Source of the DNA: Palsa-504 sp963769715 | GTDB taxonomy: Bacteria; Actinomycetota; Actinomycetes; Streptosporangiales; Streptosporangiaceae | DNA: 64,000 nucleotides | Assembly: GCA_963769715.1 (NCBI GenBank) | Contig: CAVYNE010000028.1 | Coordinates: 62,001-126,000, forward strand | Reading direction: 5' to 3' | Shown here: positions 49,901 to 58,185 of the stretch, in pieces | Layout of the letters: each line of letters starts with the position of its first letter | Position numbering within the stretch: position 1 is the first letter of the stretch | Notes under the pieces: generated by a model | Databases searched by the model: none | What the model was told of the DNA's origin: nothing | What the model saw: the letters and a program-made list of their open reading frames with translations, nothing else | Position numbers and translations under genes: made by a program

Positions 49901-50375
49901 CACCGCGTCCGAGCGGTACCGAGAGGACGACACCGAGTACGAGCATTACGCCGATTCGGCGGGCAAGTCCGGCGGGCAGAAGGAGAAGCTGGCTTACACG
50001 ATTCTCGCCGCATCGCTGGCTTACCAGTTCAAGTTGGAGTGGGGGGCGGCCAAGTCGCGGACATTCCGGTTCGCGGTCATCGACGAGGCGTTCGGCCGGG
50101 GCTCGGACGAGTCGACCAGGTTCGCGCTCGAGCTGTTCGCTCGGCTTGGCCTGCAGCTCCTGATCGTCACCCCACTGCAGAAGATCCACATCATCGAGCC
50201 GTACGTGTCCGCGGTCGGCTTCGTAGACAACCCGACGAGCTGCTACTCCCGGCTGCAGACGCTGACCATCGAGGAGTACCGCGCCCGGCGGCTCGCGCAC
50301 GTGCTCGGCCAGCAAGCGACCGCTAGCGGCGCCCAGATCATCCCGATGCCCGCCGCTGCCACCGCCGGGAACTGA
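46959..50375 (+). CDS. jetC: Wadjet type I SMC-like ATPase JetC
   Basis: 1138 residues from ATG 46959. Walker A GDIGSGKSTIVDAVTTLLLP near 45, two long coiled coils (about 300-500 and 690-860) around a hinge-like middle (RPEESDWEGAAERLLRGFAL), ABC signature SGGQKEKLAYTILAASLAYQ near 1010 and Walker B RFAVIDEAFGRGSDES. It is the DNA-translocating motor of Wadjet. No frameshift across 3.4 kb, in contrast to neighbouring genes. A 1-base gap precedes jetD. Confidence 0.94.
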   Translation: MTEILSGFRLTRLELYNWGTLDQRVWSLDANARNTLLTGDIGSGKSTIVDAVTTLLLPANRISYNKAAGADTRERSLRSYVLGYFKSERNEVTGTTKPVALRDGTKYSVIIGVFGNEGYDATVTIAQVFWLRGADAGGQPDRFYVTTDKPLSVAVDFADFGSDMTALRRRLRAGGAQVYDSFPDYGKDFRRRLGIESEQAMELFHQTVSMKSVGNLTNFVRDHMLEPFDAAKWTANIVAHFEDLTKAHEAVQRARSQLTALGPLLAECDTHDKVVAEIATLTAQRTALKYYFADLKAGLVDRLIAGLSTERTSLHAQLSDFATRLKDLRSRERSLDIELAGHGGNRLAEIDRLLKEGEAACRDRMDRAERFGKLLAEAGLDPVETADHFAARRHQIAAARDRARQDLMDAQNKLTEAGYTAKELRDKAAEVNAELISLREHPNNIPKRQLDLRAWMCRELRLDTDALPFAGELIAVRPEESDWEGAAERLLRGFALSVLVPDRHYAAVSDWIDAHHLRARVVYYRVSDPAREARIPPASWAPGALAAKLNIRDHPFAPWLERELARRADFECVATMFEFRRAAKAITKAGQFKGDRGRHEKDDRSRIDDRSQYVLGWSNERKLEALIRQATSLAAQLCAVTDEQAAYEKARDAAIDCGQVLAGLVQTHEFADLDWQSVVNRTEELEAEKRQLEAASAELARLNGELKTVREQIAIAEGAHGEVQKQLGGVGSRIERAEADLAEASATLAEPGCESARAHFAAIAVLLKRFEQAPPDTSAACGKAEMAASAEISVVIDRRTQRRSALGNKIVSLMGSFRSQYPVETEELDAAVEAADGYRELNQRLTDDDLPRFQQQFKTYLNQNTIRDIAGFQSQLNKQADVIRGRIATINESLVGVDYNPGRYIKLEAQPTPHTDVREFRADLRACTEGAVSAEASDQYSEQKFLQVSRIIERFRGREGQTDADRKWTRFVTDVRNWFMFTASERYREDDTEYEHYADSAGKSGGQKEKLAYTILAASLAYQFKLEWGAAKSRTFRFAVIDEAFGRGSDESTRFALELFARLGLQLLIVTPLQKIHIIEPYVSAVGFVDNPTSCYSRLQTLTIEEYRARRLAHVLGQQATASGAQIIPMPAAATAGN

Positions 50376-50376
50376 C

Positions 50377-51573
50377 ATGCCTCGTCCGTGGACCCGTCCC
50401 GCCGAAGTACGCGCCTGGCTGGCCAGGAAATGGCAGTCCGGCGCCTTGCTCACCGCGTTCGCCGAGGGAAAGGATTGGGAACCGCTGGGTGTCCCGCTGC
50501 GCGGCCCCATGGCCGGGGAGATCGCGGAGCGGCTCGCCGAGGTGCAGGAGTGGGCGGCCGAGTGGGGCCGGGCCGGCCGCGGCCCGCTGCGCGTGGAGTA
50601 CAAGACGGTTGGCGGTCGCCAGGTGGGCGCCAACATGATTCCCGGCCGGGCCTGGATCGACGGCTATGACAGCGCGTGGGAACTGCTCGGCGTGCGCGCG
50701 GAAGTACGCAGCTTCAGTTCCCTGGCTCACGCAACGGCGGAGACCTGTCCCCGGCTCGTCCCATGGCTGACGCGCCGCCCGGTGCAGTTGCTCCGGCTGG
50801 CGGACCGGTGGGACAAACTGCTGGCCACCGTCCGGTGGATCGACGAGCAGCAGTCGCCAGGAATGTACCTGCGGCAGGTCGACGTGCCCGGCGTGGACAC
50901 CAAGTTCATCGAGCACCACCGCGGTGTGCTCGGCGAACTGCTCGACCTGCAACTTGCCCCGGACCGGATCGACGCCGACGCGACCGACTTCGCCGGGCGG
51001 TACCGGTTCCGCCGCAAGCCCGGCTACGTGCGGTTCCGCGCGCCGGGTTTCTGCGGCTTCAGCGAGCTTTCCGTGCGCGCCGGCGAGTTCGCCGCGCCGC
51101 CGCCCGGTACTAGGCGGGCCTACGTGGTCGAGAACGAGATCACCTACCTGGCCTTCCCGCTGCCCGGCGGCGCCATCGTCATCTTCGGCGGGGGATATGC
51201 CGTCGACGTGCTCGAGCCGCTCGGCTGGCTGACGAACCTGGACCTCATCTACTGGGGCGACATCGACACCCACGGGTTCGCGATCCTGAACCGGCTGCGG
51301 CACCGGTTCAGCCACGCGCGGTCCATGCTGATGGACCGCGCGACGTTGCTCGCGCACCGAGACCAGTGGGTGACCGAGCCGCGGCCCGCGGTCGCCCGCC
51401 TGGACCTTCTGGACGCCGAGGAAGCCGAGCTGCACCGCGATCTCGTCGACGGCACACTGGGGCCCTCGGTGCGGCTGGAGCAGGAACGAATCCGCTTCGC
51501 CGCTATCGAGCGAGCCGTCGCCTGCCAGCCAAGCGGCTGCCCGGCTCGTCCGGCGCCCGGAGCGCTCTCGTAG
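50377..51573 (+). CDS. jetD: Wadjet type I nuclease subunit JetD (DUF3322-DUF2220)
   Basis: 398 residues. N-terminal DUF3322 (about 1-180) and C-terminal Toprim-like DUF2220: VENEITYLAFPLPGGAIVIF supplies the first Glu and LIYWGDIDTHGFAILNRLR the DxD metal site. This is the topoisomerase VI-like nuclease that cuts plasmid DNA once the SMC complex has reeled it in. The tail of about 20 residues is Pro/Ala-rich. Completes an apparently functional Wadjet type I system. Confidence 0.93.
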   Translation: MPRPWTRPAEVRAWLARKWQSGALLTAFAEGKDWEPLGVPLRGPMAGEIAERLAEVQEWAAEWGRAGRGPLRVEYKTVGGRQVGANMIPGRAWIDGYDSAWELLGVRAEVRSFSSLAHATAETCPRLVPWLTRRPVQLLRLADRWDKLLATVRWIDEQQSPGMYLRQVDVPGVDTKFIEHHRGVLGELLDLQLAPDRIDADATDFAGRYRFRRKPGYVRFRAPGFCGFSELSVRAGEFAAPPPGTRRAYVVENEITYLAFPLPGGAIVIFGGGYAVDVLEPLGWLTNLDLIYWGDIDTHGFAILNRLRHRFSHARSMLMDRATLLAHRDQWVTEPRPAVARLDLLDAEEAELHRDLVDGTLGPSVRLEQERIRFAAIERAVACQPSGCPARPAPGALS

Positions 51574-51690
51574 CAGTGGCAGAATGAAGCCCATCGTCGG
51601 TGTCCGCGTCGGCTGCCAGGCGGCGGACCCCGGGCACATGCCGCGACTCCGTGGAGCTTGCGGGTGGCCATCCCTTCGCCGGAGTCGAGG

Positions 51691-52695
51691 TCAGACGGAC
51701 ACGGTGGCGCGAATGCTCTCCCGCAGCGAGCTCATGGTGGCCAGCACGGCGCTCGGCTCGTAGCCGCAGTGCGCCATGCAGTTGTCGCAGCGCGGGTCCT
51801 TGCCCCGGCCGAACTTCTCCCACTCGGTCGTCTCGAGCAGTTCGGCGTACGTCTTGGCGTAGCCGTCGGCCAGCAGGTAGCACGGACGCTGCCAGCCGAA
51901 CAGCGAGTAGGAAGGAACGCCCCACGGCGTGCACGCGAAGTCCCGCTTGCCCTCGAGGAAGTCCAGGAACAGCGGTGAGTGGTTCAGCCGCCACTTCTTC
52001 CTGCGCCCCTCGGCGAAGGCGGCGCCGAACAGTTCCCGGGTCTGCTCCACGCCGAGGAACCTGTCCTGGCCCGGGGCCTTCTCGTAGGCATAGCCGGGTG
52101 AGATCTCCATCCGGTCGACCTTGAGCTCGTCGTTGAGGTAGTTCAGCACGTCGATCACGGTCTGCGGCGAGTCGGTGTTGAAGAACGTGCTGTTCGTGTA
52201 GACCTGGAAACCGGCCGCCTTGGCCAGCTTGATGGCGGCGACGGCCTGGTCGAACACGCCTTCCTTGCTGACCGACTCGTCGTGCCGCTCGCGCAGCCCG
52301 TCGATGTGCACCATCCAGGCGAAGTTCTTCGACGGCGTGAACTTGTGCAGGTGCTTGGGCAGCAGCACCGCGTTGGTGCACAGCACCACGAACTTGCGGC
52401 GCTTGACCAGTTCGTTGACCATTTCGTGGATCTGCGGGTGCATCAGCGGCTCGCCGCCCGCGAGCGACACCATCGGCGCCCCGCACTCCTCGACCGCGGC
52501 GACGGCCTGCTCCACCGGCATCCGCCGCTTGAGCTCGGAGGCCGGATGCTGGATCTTCCCGCAGCCCACGCACTTGAGGTTGCACGCGAACAGCGGCTCG
52601 ACCTCCACGATCATGGGGAACTTCTCCACCCCGCGCAGCTTCATCTTCATCAGATGCGTGCCGAGCTTGATCGACAGATGCAACGGCAAGCCCAT
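51691..52695 (-). CDS. hpnH: adenosyl-hopene transferase HpnH (radical SAM)
   Basis: 334 residues. Attaches 5'-deoxyadenosyl to hopene (diploptene) to form adenosylhopane in C35 hopanoid synthesis. The radical-SAM cluster is CNLKCVGCG (CxxxCxxC, about 38-46), with VSLAGGEPLMHPQIHEMV for SAM binding and a C-terminal SPASM-like cluster (CDNCMAHCGYEPSAV). Starts MGLPLHLSIKLGTHLMKMKL, the normal HpnH beginning. No other hopanoid genes are in the window. Divergent from the TetR gene, sharing operators at 52764-52798. Confidence 0.93.
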   Translation of the reverse strand: MGLPLHLSIKLGTHLMKMKLRGVEKFPMIVEVEPLFACNLKCVGCGKIQHPASELKRRMPVEQAVAAVEECGAPMVSLAGGEPLMHPQIHEMVNELVKRRKFVVLCTNAVLLPKHLHKFTPSKNFAWMVHIDGLRERHDESVSKEGVFDQAVAAIKLAKAAGFQVYTNSTFFNTDSPQTVIDVLNYLNDELKVDRMEISPGYAYEKAPGQDRFLGVEQTRELFGAAFAEGRRKKWRLNHSPLFLDFLEGKRDFACTPWGVPSYSLFGWQRPCYLLADGYAKTYAELLETTEWEKFGRGKDPRCDNCMAHCGYEPSAVLATMSSLRESIRATVSV

Positions 52696-52763
52696 CGTCT
52701 ACTCCTGTTCAGCTCGTGCGCACCGGCCGTGACCCAGTGCATGCCGCGGACGTTCGGTCTCAT

Positions 52764-52798
52764 ACATACTTTATGTTCGCTACATACAGCTTGTATGT
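52764..52798. promoter_or_regulatory. two related palindromes between hpnH and tetR
   Basis: ACATA-CTT-TATGT (52764-52776) and ACATACA-GCT-TGTATGT (52782-52798) share half-sites. They fill the AT-rich divergent promoter region and the second overlaps a possible start of the TetR gene (52795). Typical of TetR operators that control both directions. Confidence 0.6.
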
Positions 52799-53444
52799 CC
52801 GATAATACATGCGTGACCCCCACCCGTCGAGACGAGCATGTGGCCGACACGCGTCAGGCGCTGGTCGATGCGGCGCGCAGGCTCTTCACCGAGCAGGGCT
52901 ACGCCGCCACCGGCACCGAGGAGATCGTGGCCGCCGCCCGGGTGACGCGTGGCGCGCTCTACCACCACTTCCACGACAAGACCGACCTGTTCCGCGCCGT
53001 CATGGAGCAGATCGCCCGCGAGGTCGCGGAGCACCTCATCGACGCCGAACTCTCCCGGCCGCCCGCCACGTCAGCCCGGCGCAGCCGCCCGCCGACGCCT
53101 GGGACGAAGTCCGTGACGGGCTGCGCGCGTTCCTCGACCTGTGCGTCGTCACGGACGACTTCCAGCGCATCGTGCTGGTGGAGGGACCGGCGGTGCTCGG
53201 CCACGAGGCCTGGGACGAGCTGGTGGCCCGGCACGGCTCGAACCTGCTGGCCGAATGGCTGTCCCGCGCGGTCGAGCAGGGCCGCATCGCGCCGGTGCCG
53301 ATCCAGCCGCTCACCCGCCTGCTGATCGCGATGATCTCCGAGTCCAGCCTGTACATAGCGCGCGCCGACGACCGCTCCGCCGCCCGCGAGGCCATGGGCA
53401 CGGTCCTCGACCGTCTCCTGACCGGCCTCGAACCAGCGCGCTAG
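52795..53444 (+). pseudogene. TetR-family regulator, frameshifted
   Basis: ATG 52795 or GTG 52813. HTH: AARRLFTEQGYAATGTEEIV then AAARVTRGALYHHFHDKTDL. After about 53075 the frame changes and continues ADAWDEVRDGLRAFLDLCVV to the stop at 53444. 650 bases from the ATG, one short of a full frame. It probably represses itself and hpnH; if the frameshift is real, the DNA-binding domain remains but the ligand/dimer part is lost. Confidence 0.78.
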
Positions 53445-53456
53445 GCACCACCAGCG

Positions 53457-54688
53457 CTAAGGCGACTCATGAGGCGCAACGATAAGCTGGCCGAGCTGGA
53501 CCGCCAGGCCCTGCAGACCAGCCCTGGTAGCCATCAGATAGGCGGCAGGCAGGCCAATTTCTCCGAGCGCGAGCTGGCGGCCGACCTGATTCAGCCACCC
53601 CTGCGCCTCGATAGCATCGAGGCGTCGGCGCGCGCCGAAATACGCGTCCATGCGCTCCAGCAACGCCTGGCGGCGCATGTCGCGATCATCACACCATAGG
53701 TGAAAGAACACATCGCCCAGCATCACGAATGACCCAACCTGGCTGAGCCGCAGCACGCCCCCGGCCTCGAAATAGTCAGCGGGCAGTTTGACTCCGATAA
53801 TGCCCGTCTTCAGCCGAACGAGCGGGTGCGTGCCCAAGCCTTTTCCGTCTAGCCAGTCCCGGACCTGCGCTTCCGCTGACTCTGGCGTCGAGGCCAGTTC
53901 CTCGTTCTCCAGCACGGCCGCGATCTCGGCGGTCTGCTCGCACAACTCGCTCAGCTGAGGAACGGACCCGTTGCTGGCCTGGGAGTAATCCCGGTATCGC
54001 GGCCGGCTGTCCCGCGGGATGCCCCGAACTACGTACACCGGGAGGTAGACGCACTCCTCACCGAGGCTTTCCGGCGCGTCGATCCCCTCCGGCAGGTTAA
54101 ACAGTTCACGTTCGTCTAGCCGGGCCAGCGCCGCCAGAGCCTCCCGCCGGACCCGGTATGACTGAAGAGCAACCGGAACCGAGGCCACTCTCGCGAGTTC
54201 GCGGCCCTCACCGCGGCATCGAAGGAACAGAACGTCACTACGCGCGAGTCGTAGTACCGGCATGTCAGTGGCCTGGACCTGAAAGCGTCAAAGTACATCG
54301 TCCGCCGATCTTGCCGCGTCACCAGATAGCGCTTCCCGTCGCGGACCGACCGCTGTCCGAGCTCGGTCAGCTCCACCCGTTGACCCGCGAAGGCGACATG
54401 ACCGATCCCGGCGAGGAAACGCAGCGCCCGCTCGACGACCACCTCATCCAGCCCCAGAAAGCTAGCTAGCGAGGCAACGCGGTCCAGCCCGGCCGAGGCG
54501 ATGCCACGTTCCAAGTACCGGTCGATCAGCGCGTAGTCCTCCGCGTCGGTGATGGTCGCCTGCACTTCGACCCGCCACACGGGCAGCAGCAGCGCAAAGA
54601 TATGCGTTGGCGCCAAACCGTGCGCGAAGGCCGCGTCCTCAAGCGCCCGCGGCTCCGAGTACCGGATCAGCGGGCCCGGCGCGCTCAT
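53457..54688 (-). pseudogene. unknown partner of SF1 helicase, frameshifted
   Basis: From ATG 54688, overlapping the helicase stop. First part PLIRYSEPRALEDAAFAHGL and LPVWRVEVQATITDAEDYAL, then a winged-helix-like ELTELGQRSVRDGKRYLVTR; after a shift near 54190, LPEGIDAPESLGEECVYLPV and LGDVFFHLWCDDRDMRRQAL. 1232 bases, one short of a frame (about 410 residues). I know the pattern as a conserved companion of this helicase in actinobacteria but not its function. No catalytic motif seen. Confidence 0.6.
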
Positions 54689-56222
54689 GCCTGGATCCCA
54701 AGCCCGGTGAGCCGCGTGCGCGCCTCGGCGTAGGAGCAGATCTCCCCGTGCTCGGCGGCATGATCTCGCAGCGAACGGATCAGTTCCCGGAACCTGAGGT
54801 CCCGCGCCGAGGTCAACATGCCTAGATCGCCGATCACTACGAGCTGGTACCTGGCCCGGGTGAACGCGACGTTGAGCCGTCGCACCTCGGCTAGGAACCC
54901 GATGTTGCCGTGTGGGTTGCTCCGGGTGAACCCGTACAAGATCACATCTCGCTCGCCGCCCTGGAACGAGTCCACCGTCCCGACGTTCAGCCCGGTCAGC
55001 GCGGAATCTGCGACTATCCCGGTCAGTTCAGAAACGATCAGCCTGGCCTGGGCCTGGTACGGCACGATGACCGCCCAGTCCGCCCGCGCCCCTGGTAGAG
55101 CGCGGCCAGGGACGTGAGCAGCGATGCCTCGGCCGGATTCGTGTACCCAGGCTGCCCCCAGCGTTCGCGCGCCCGGCCGGACATCTCCTGCCGCTGCCCG
55201 GACGGCAGCCCTGCCGTGTCGACCAATGCCAGAGGCCTGCGGAACACCGGGTCCCGGTGTTCGCGCACCACACATGTGCGCAGCCGGCCGCCGTAGAACG
55301 AGGTGGAGACGAAGTTGCCGATTACCGCAGGCATCCGCCGCTGCCTCGTGAGCCACGTCACGTGGCTGGCGGGCAGTTCTCCCGCGAGCAACTCCAGGGC
55401 GCTCTTTGCCATCAGGTCCCTGGTCACCTGATCGCCGACAACCTTACCCCACTGCTCCACTTCGGAATCCAGGAACGGCGGCAGCTGCCGGTGGTCGCCG
55501 ACCAGCACCGCACGCCGAGCGCGGACCAGCGGCACCAGCACGTCGGCCACCCCGACCTGCCCGGCCTCGTCCACGATCGCCATATCGAAATCGACACCGG
55601 ATATCTCCGGGCGAGAGCCGCGCCGGTACAGGTCGCGGCGATCACGCCCGCGTACTGGATGAGCTCGGGGTAGAGCTGATCGGTGGCACCCGACACCTCA
55701 TCGTGCCAGTCAGCGAGCAGCTTGGCACGCTGGCGAAGCACCGGCAGCACCGCGGCCAGCCAGGACCTCAGCTCCGCCAGCCGTCTTCGGTGGTCTGCGC
55801 ATCCTGGTCCCGAACGGGCGGTGGTGCTTGCATCCCGCGAACCGCCTCGCTGGCGGCCGTAGCGGCCATGACTGCGGCGGCGCGGCGTTCGGCGCGATAA
55901 GGCGCCGCGGCTTCGAACGAGGCGAGGGCCACCGTACCGGTGGGTCGTCACGGGTGATGATGTCCAGTTCCTGCTGCGCGGTGGCGAGGTCACCCCGGGG
56001 CCTGCTCGCAGGTTTCGCTGCAAGGTCTGACCATGGATCTGATCGGCGTTAACGCGATTCTGCCCGCCGGTGTGCGAGCAGGTCGAAGAGCGCGTCGAAC
56101 AGCGGCCAGCCGGATCGGGCACTGGCCCGTTCCGCGGCCTCCGCCAGCGGTTATCCTGTCCCGGTGGCGGCTTAGCTCATGCTCCACCTCTCCGAGCCTG
56201 GCGGCGATGCGGTGATCCGCGC
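54685..56222 (-). pseudogene. SF1 (Upf1-like) helicase, N-terminally truncated and frameshifted
   Basis: Motifs present in different frames: DEAG Walker B (MAIVDEAGQVGVADVLVPLV), motif III VGDHRQLPPF, motif IV region TRQRRMPAVIGNFVSTSFYG, motif V VDSFQGGERDVILYGF and motif VI RRLNVAFTRARYQLVVIGD, ending at 54685. Frame changes lie near 55080, 55610, 55770 and 56000. No Walker A is found: the 5' end seems fused to the HipA 3' end by deletion. Not functional as read. Confidence 0.75.
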
Positions 56223-57419
56223 CTGCGTGGCCCCGCCTGCCGCGCGCCGGGCTGCGGCCAGCCCATCTCGTTCCTGCGATTCGTGTTTGATGGCGATTGC
56301 TCTGGCTTCACTGACCCGGAGCCGGAAGTAGCCGGCGACCGCCAGCGCGGTCTCAATGCTGGCGTGCGTGTCGTCCAGGTCGATGGCGGTGCTGAGCCGG
56401 TCGGGTGAATCGGGGTTCGGGTTCAAGTCGTAGGCGGGCGATAGAACCCAGCCTCGACGGTGCCGCAGGAAGCCGTGATTACGCAGGTGATCATCGGTAT
56501 TACCGGTCAAAATCGAGAAGATGATCCGGCGATAGAGCTCGCGGAGGTCGGCTGCGGCCCGGCTGGAATGACGCTCAATGACCTCTGCTATCTCCAGGTA
56601 GCTCCGCTGCTCGCCATCTGAAGACTCAAGCATGGTGAGTGCGCTGGTGAACCCGGTACGTAGCCCGTCACTGCGGTCGAAGCGGTCAACGACCAGCACA
56701 TGCCGCCCGCCCACCTGAGCAAGGTCGGATCTCGCGACCTTCAGCCCGGCTCGTTCGGCCAGGTCGAGTTCTAGCTTTTCCCACCCCGGCGTGTCCCAGC
56801 TGTCGCTGCCTGACCGGGGAAACTTCGCTATGGCCAGTCGTCCGGCCACATCGATGACGGCAGCCTTGGGCCGCGCGCCTCCGAGCGAGCTGCCAGCATC
56901 GATGAGGTCTTTGAGGTCGCGGTCCATCGCGCCTTCGGCGTCGAGGTGATCGACCGCGCGCAGCAGTCGTGGCATCTCGACGAGGCGCGGGACTGCTGCG
57001 GGGTGTGATGAGTAATACGCCTGGGTGCCTGGTCGCCTGAACCGGATGGCACCCTGGCGGACGTCGTCCCGGACGCCCAGCAGGAAGTCGGCCGGGCGTA
57101 GCGTGCGCGGGGTGACGCCCTGCGCCCGGGCGCGCTCGCGTTCTTCGCGCCGCATGAGATTCTCGCCCCACCGGTCCGGCGCGCTATCGGCGAAAGCGCT
57201 GAACATCGGCCTGCCGACCGATGTCTGGAAGACACCAGATGATTTTGGCAAGGCCGGGTCGAGATCGTAAGAATCTGGGCTGGTCAGGTACTCATCGGTG
57301 TAACGGAAGGTCGCGCTCTGCCCACCCCGCTCATGTACCCACAGCGTGCCCGCGACGATCTCCTGCCCGCGAGCCTCCACCGTGACCTCTATAGGCGCCT
57401 GTCTGGTCGCGCCTGGCAT
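56172..57419 (-). CDS. hipA: HipA-family Ser/Thr kinase toxin
   Basis: 415 residues from ATG 57419, 8 bases after the hipB stop. HipA-N (about 1-100: TVEARGQEIVAGTLWVHERG) and the kinase: P-loop-like SSLGGARPKAAVIDVAGRLA, Lys in LAIAKFPRSG, catalytic loop SILTGNTDDHLRNHGFLRH and metal Asp in LSPAYDLNPN. In this family the kinase phosphorylates a translation factor such as GltX. The last 35 or so residues do not look like a HipA tail and merge with helicase-derived sequence, so the C-terminus may be truncated. Confidence 0.85.
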   Translation of the reverse strand: MPGATRQAPIEVTVEARGQEIVAGTLWVHERGGQSATFRYTDEYLTSPDSYDLDPALPKSSGVFQTSVGRPMFSAFADSAPDRWGENLMRREERERARAQGVTPRTLRPADFLLGVRDDVRQGAIRFRRPGTQAYYSSHPAAVPRLVEMPRLLRAVDHLDAEGAMDRDLKDLIDAGSSLGGARPKAAVIDVAGRLAIAKFPRSGSDSWDTPGWEKLELDLAERAGLKVARSDLAQVGGRHVLVVDRFDRSDGLRTGFTSALTMLESSDGEQRSYLEIAEVIERHSSRAAADLRELYRRIIFSILTGNTDDHLRNHGFLRHRRGWVLSPAYDLNPNPDSPDRLSTAIDLDDTHASIETALAVAGYFRLRVSEARAIAIKHESQERDGLAAARRAAGGATQARITASPPGSERWSMS

Positions 57420-57426
57420 CGGCTGT

Positions 57427-57750
57427 TCAGCTCCTGACCCGGCGGGGGAGAACCTCGTCGGCGCGCAGTCGCCCGACATCAGTCTGGTACGGGTCGGCTG
57501 CCGCGACCACGCCGTCGAGGATCCCGAGGATGCGCAGCACACGGAACAGGTTCTCGGTGTTCGCGGTCCCCTTTCCCTGTTCGATGGCGCGGAGCGTATC
57601 CCGCGAGATGCCCGCCCGTTCCGCCACCTGGGCGGCCGTCAGGCGCTGAAGCTTCCGCCAGTTCGAGACATGCGTACCCATCACGCGCAACGTACGAGCC
57701 ACCGCGAGCGGAGTGGGAGCCTCATCGTTCGATGCATTAACTACTGGCAT
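57427..57750 (-). CDS. hipB: HipB-like XRE antitoxin
   Basis: 107 residues from ATG 57750 (an ATG at 57759 is in frame but lies inside the promoter). XRE helix-turn-helix: WRKLQRLTAAQVAERAGISR then DTLRAIEQGKG (about 30-60). A TATAAT -10 box at 57763-57758 puts the transcription start almost on the ATG, so translation is probably leaderless. Neutralises HipA and represses the operon through the inverted repeat at 57749-57767. Confidence 0.87.
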   Translation of the reverse strand: MPVVNASNDEAPTPLAVARTLRVMGTHVSNWRKLQRLTAAQVAERAGISRDTLRAIEQGKGTANTENLFRVLRILGILDGVVAAADPYQTDVGRLRADEVLPRRVRS

Positions 57751-57767
57751 GCTAGTCATTATAGCAT
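57749..57767 (-). promoter_or_regulatory. hipBA promoter/operator
   Basis: Inverted repeat ATGCTA-7-TAGCAT brackets the -10 hexamer TATAAT (minus strand, 57763-57758) and the hipB ATG. Perfectly placed for autorepression by HipB. Confidence 0.6.
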
Positions 57768-57915
57768 TCTAAGCTGGTTGTAGTAGCCATTAACTTGTTC
57801 ATGCACGGGCCTTCAGGTCACCTGACCACCGTCCGCCATGGTAGGAGGCGCCCTCTTGATCGACCGAGCCGTCTCAGCCGCGTCGGCCGACCCGGACCAG
57901 CCAGCCTGAGGCCGC

Positions 57916-58185
57916 TCAGGGGTCCAGCGGTTGCCCGAACGGCCCCCACTGCTCCCGGAAATATTCGATGATCTTGCTAGCCTGCTCGTGACTGACCTCC
58001 ACCAGTTCATCCGCGAAGTCGCCACGCTCCCATTCGACGATCACCGGTGTGAAGCACCAGCTAAAGTCCTTCCGCAGGGCCTCGTCCGTGAAGCCCCGTC
58101 CGTTTCGAGTCGCCGGGCAAGCCCATACGGGTTGTTGGTCCGATCCGCCGCCGATGATCGCGTAATAAGTAATCTTATCTGGCAT
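57916..58185 (-). CDS. probable immunity protein for the adjacent toxin
   Basis: 89 residues, start directly against the stop of the toxin-like gene. Reads MPDKITYYAIIGGGSDQQPV, VEWERGDFADELVEVSHEQA and SKIIEYFREQWGPFG: a small acidic protein with a conserved YY..W..EA pattern I associate with partners of such C-terminal toxin domains. Role inferred from position, size and acidity. Confidence 0.55.
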   Translation of the reverse strand: MPDKITYYAIIGGGSDQQPVWACPATRNGRGFTDEALRKDFSWCFTPVIVEWERGDFADELVEVSHEQASKIIEYFREQWGPFGQPLDP

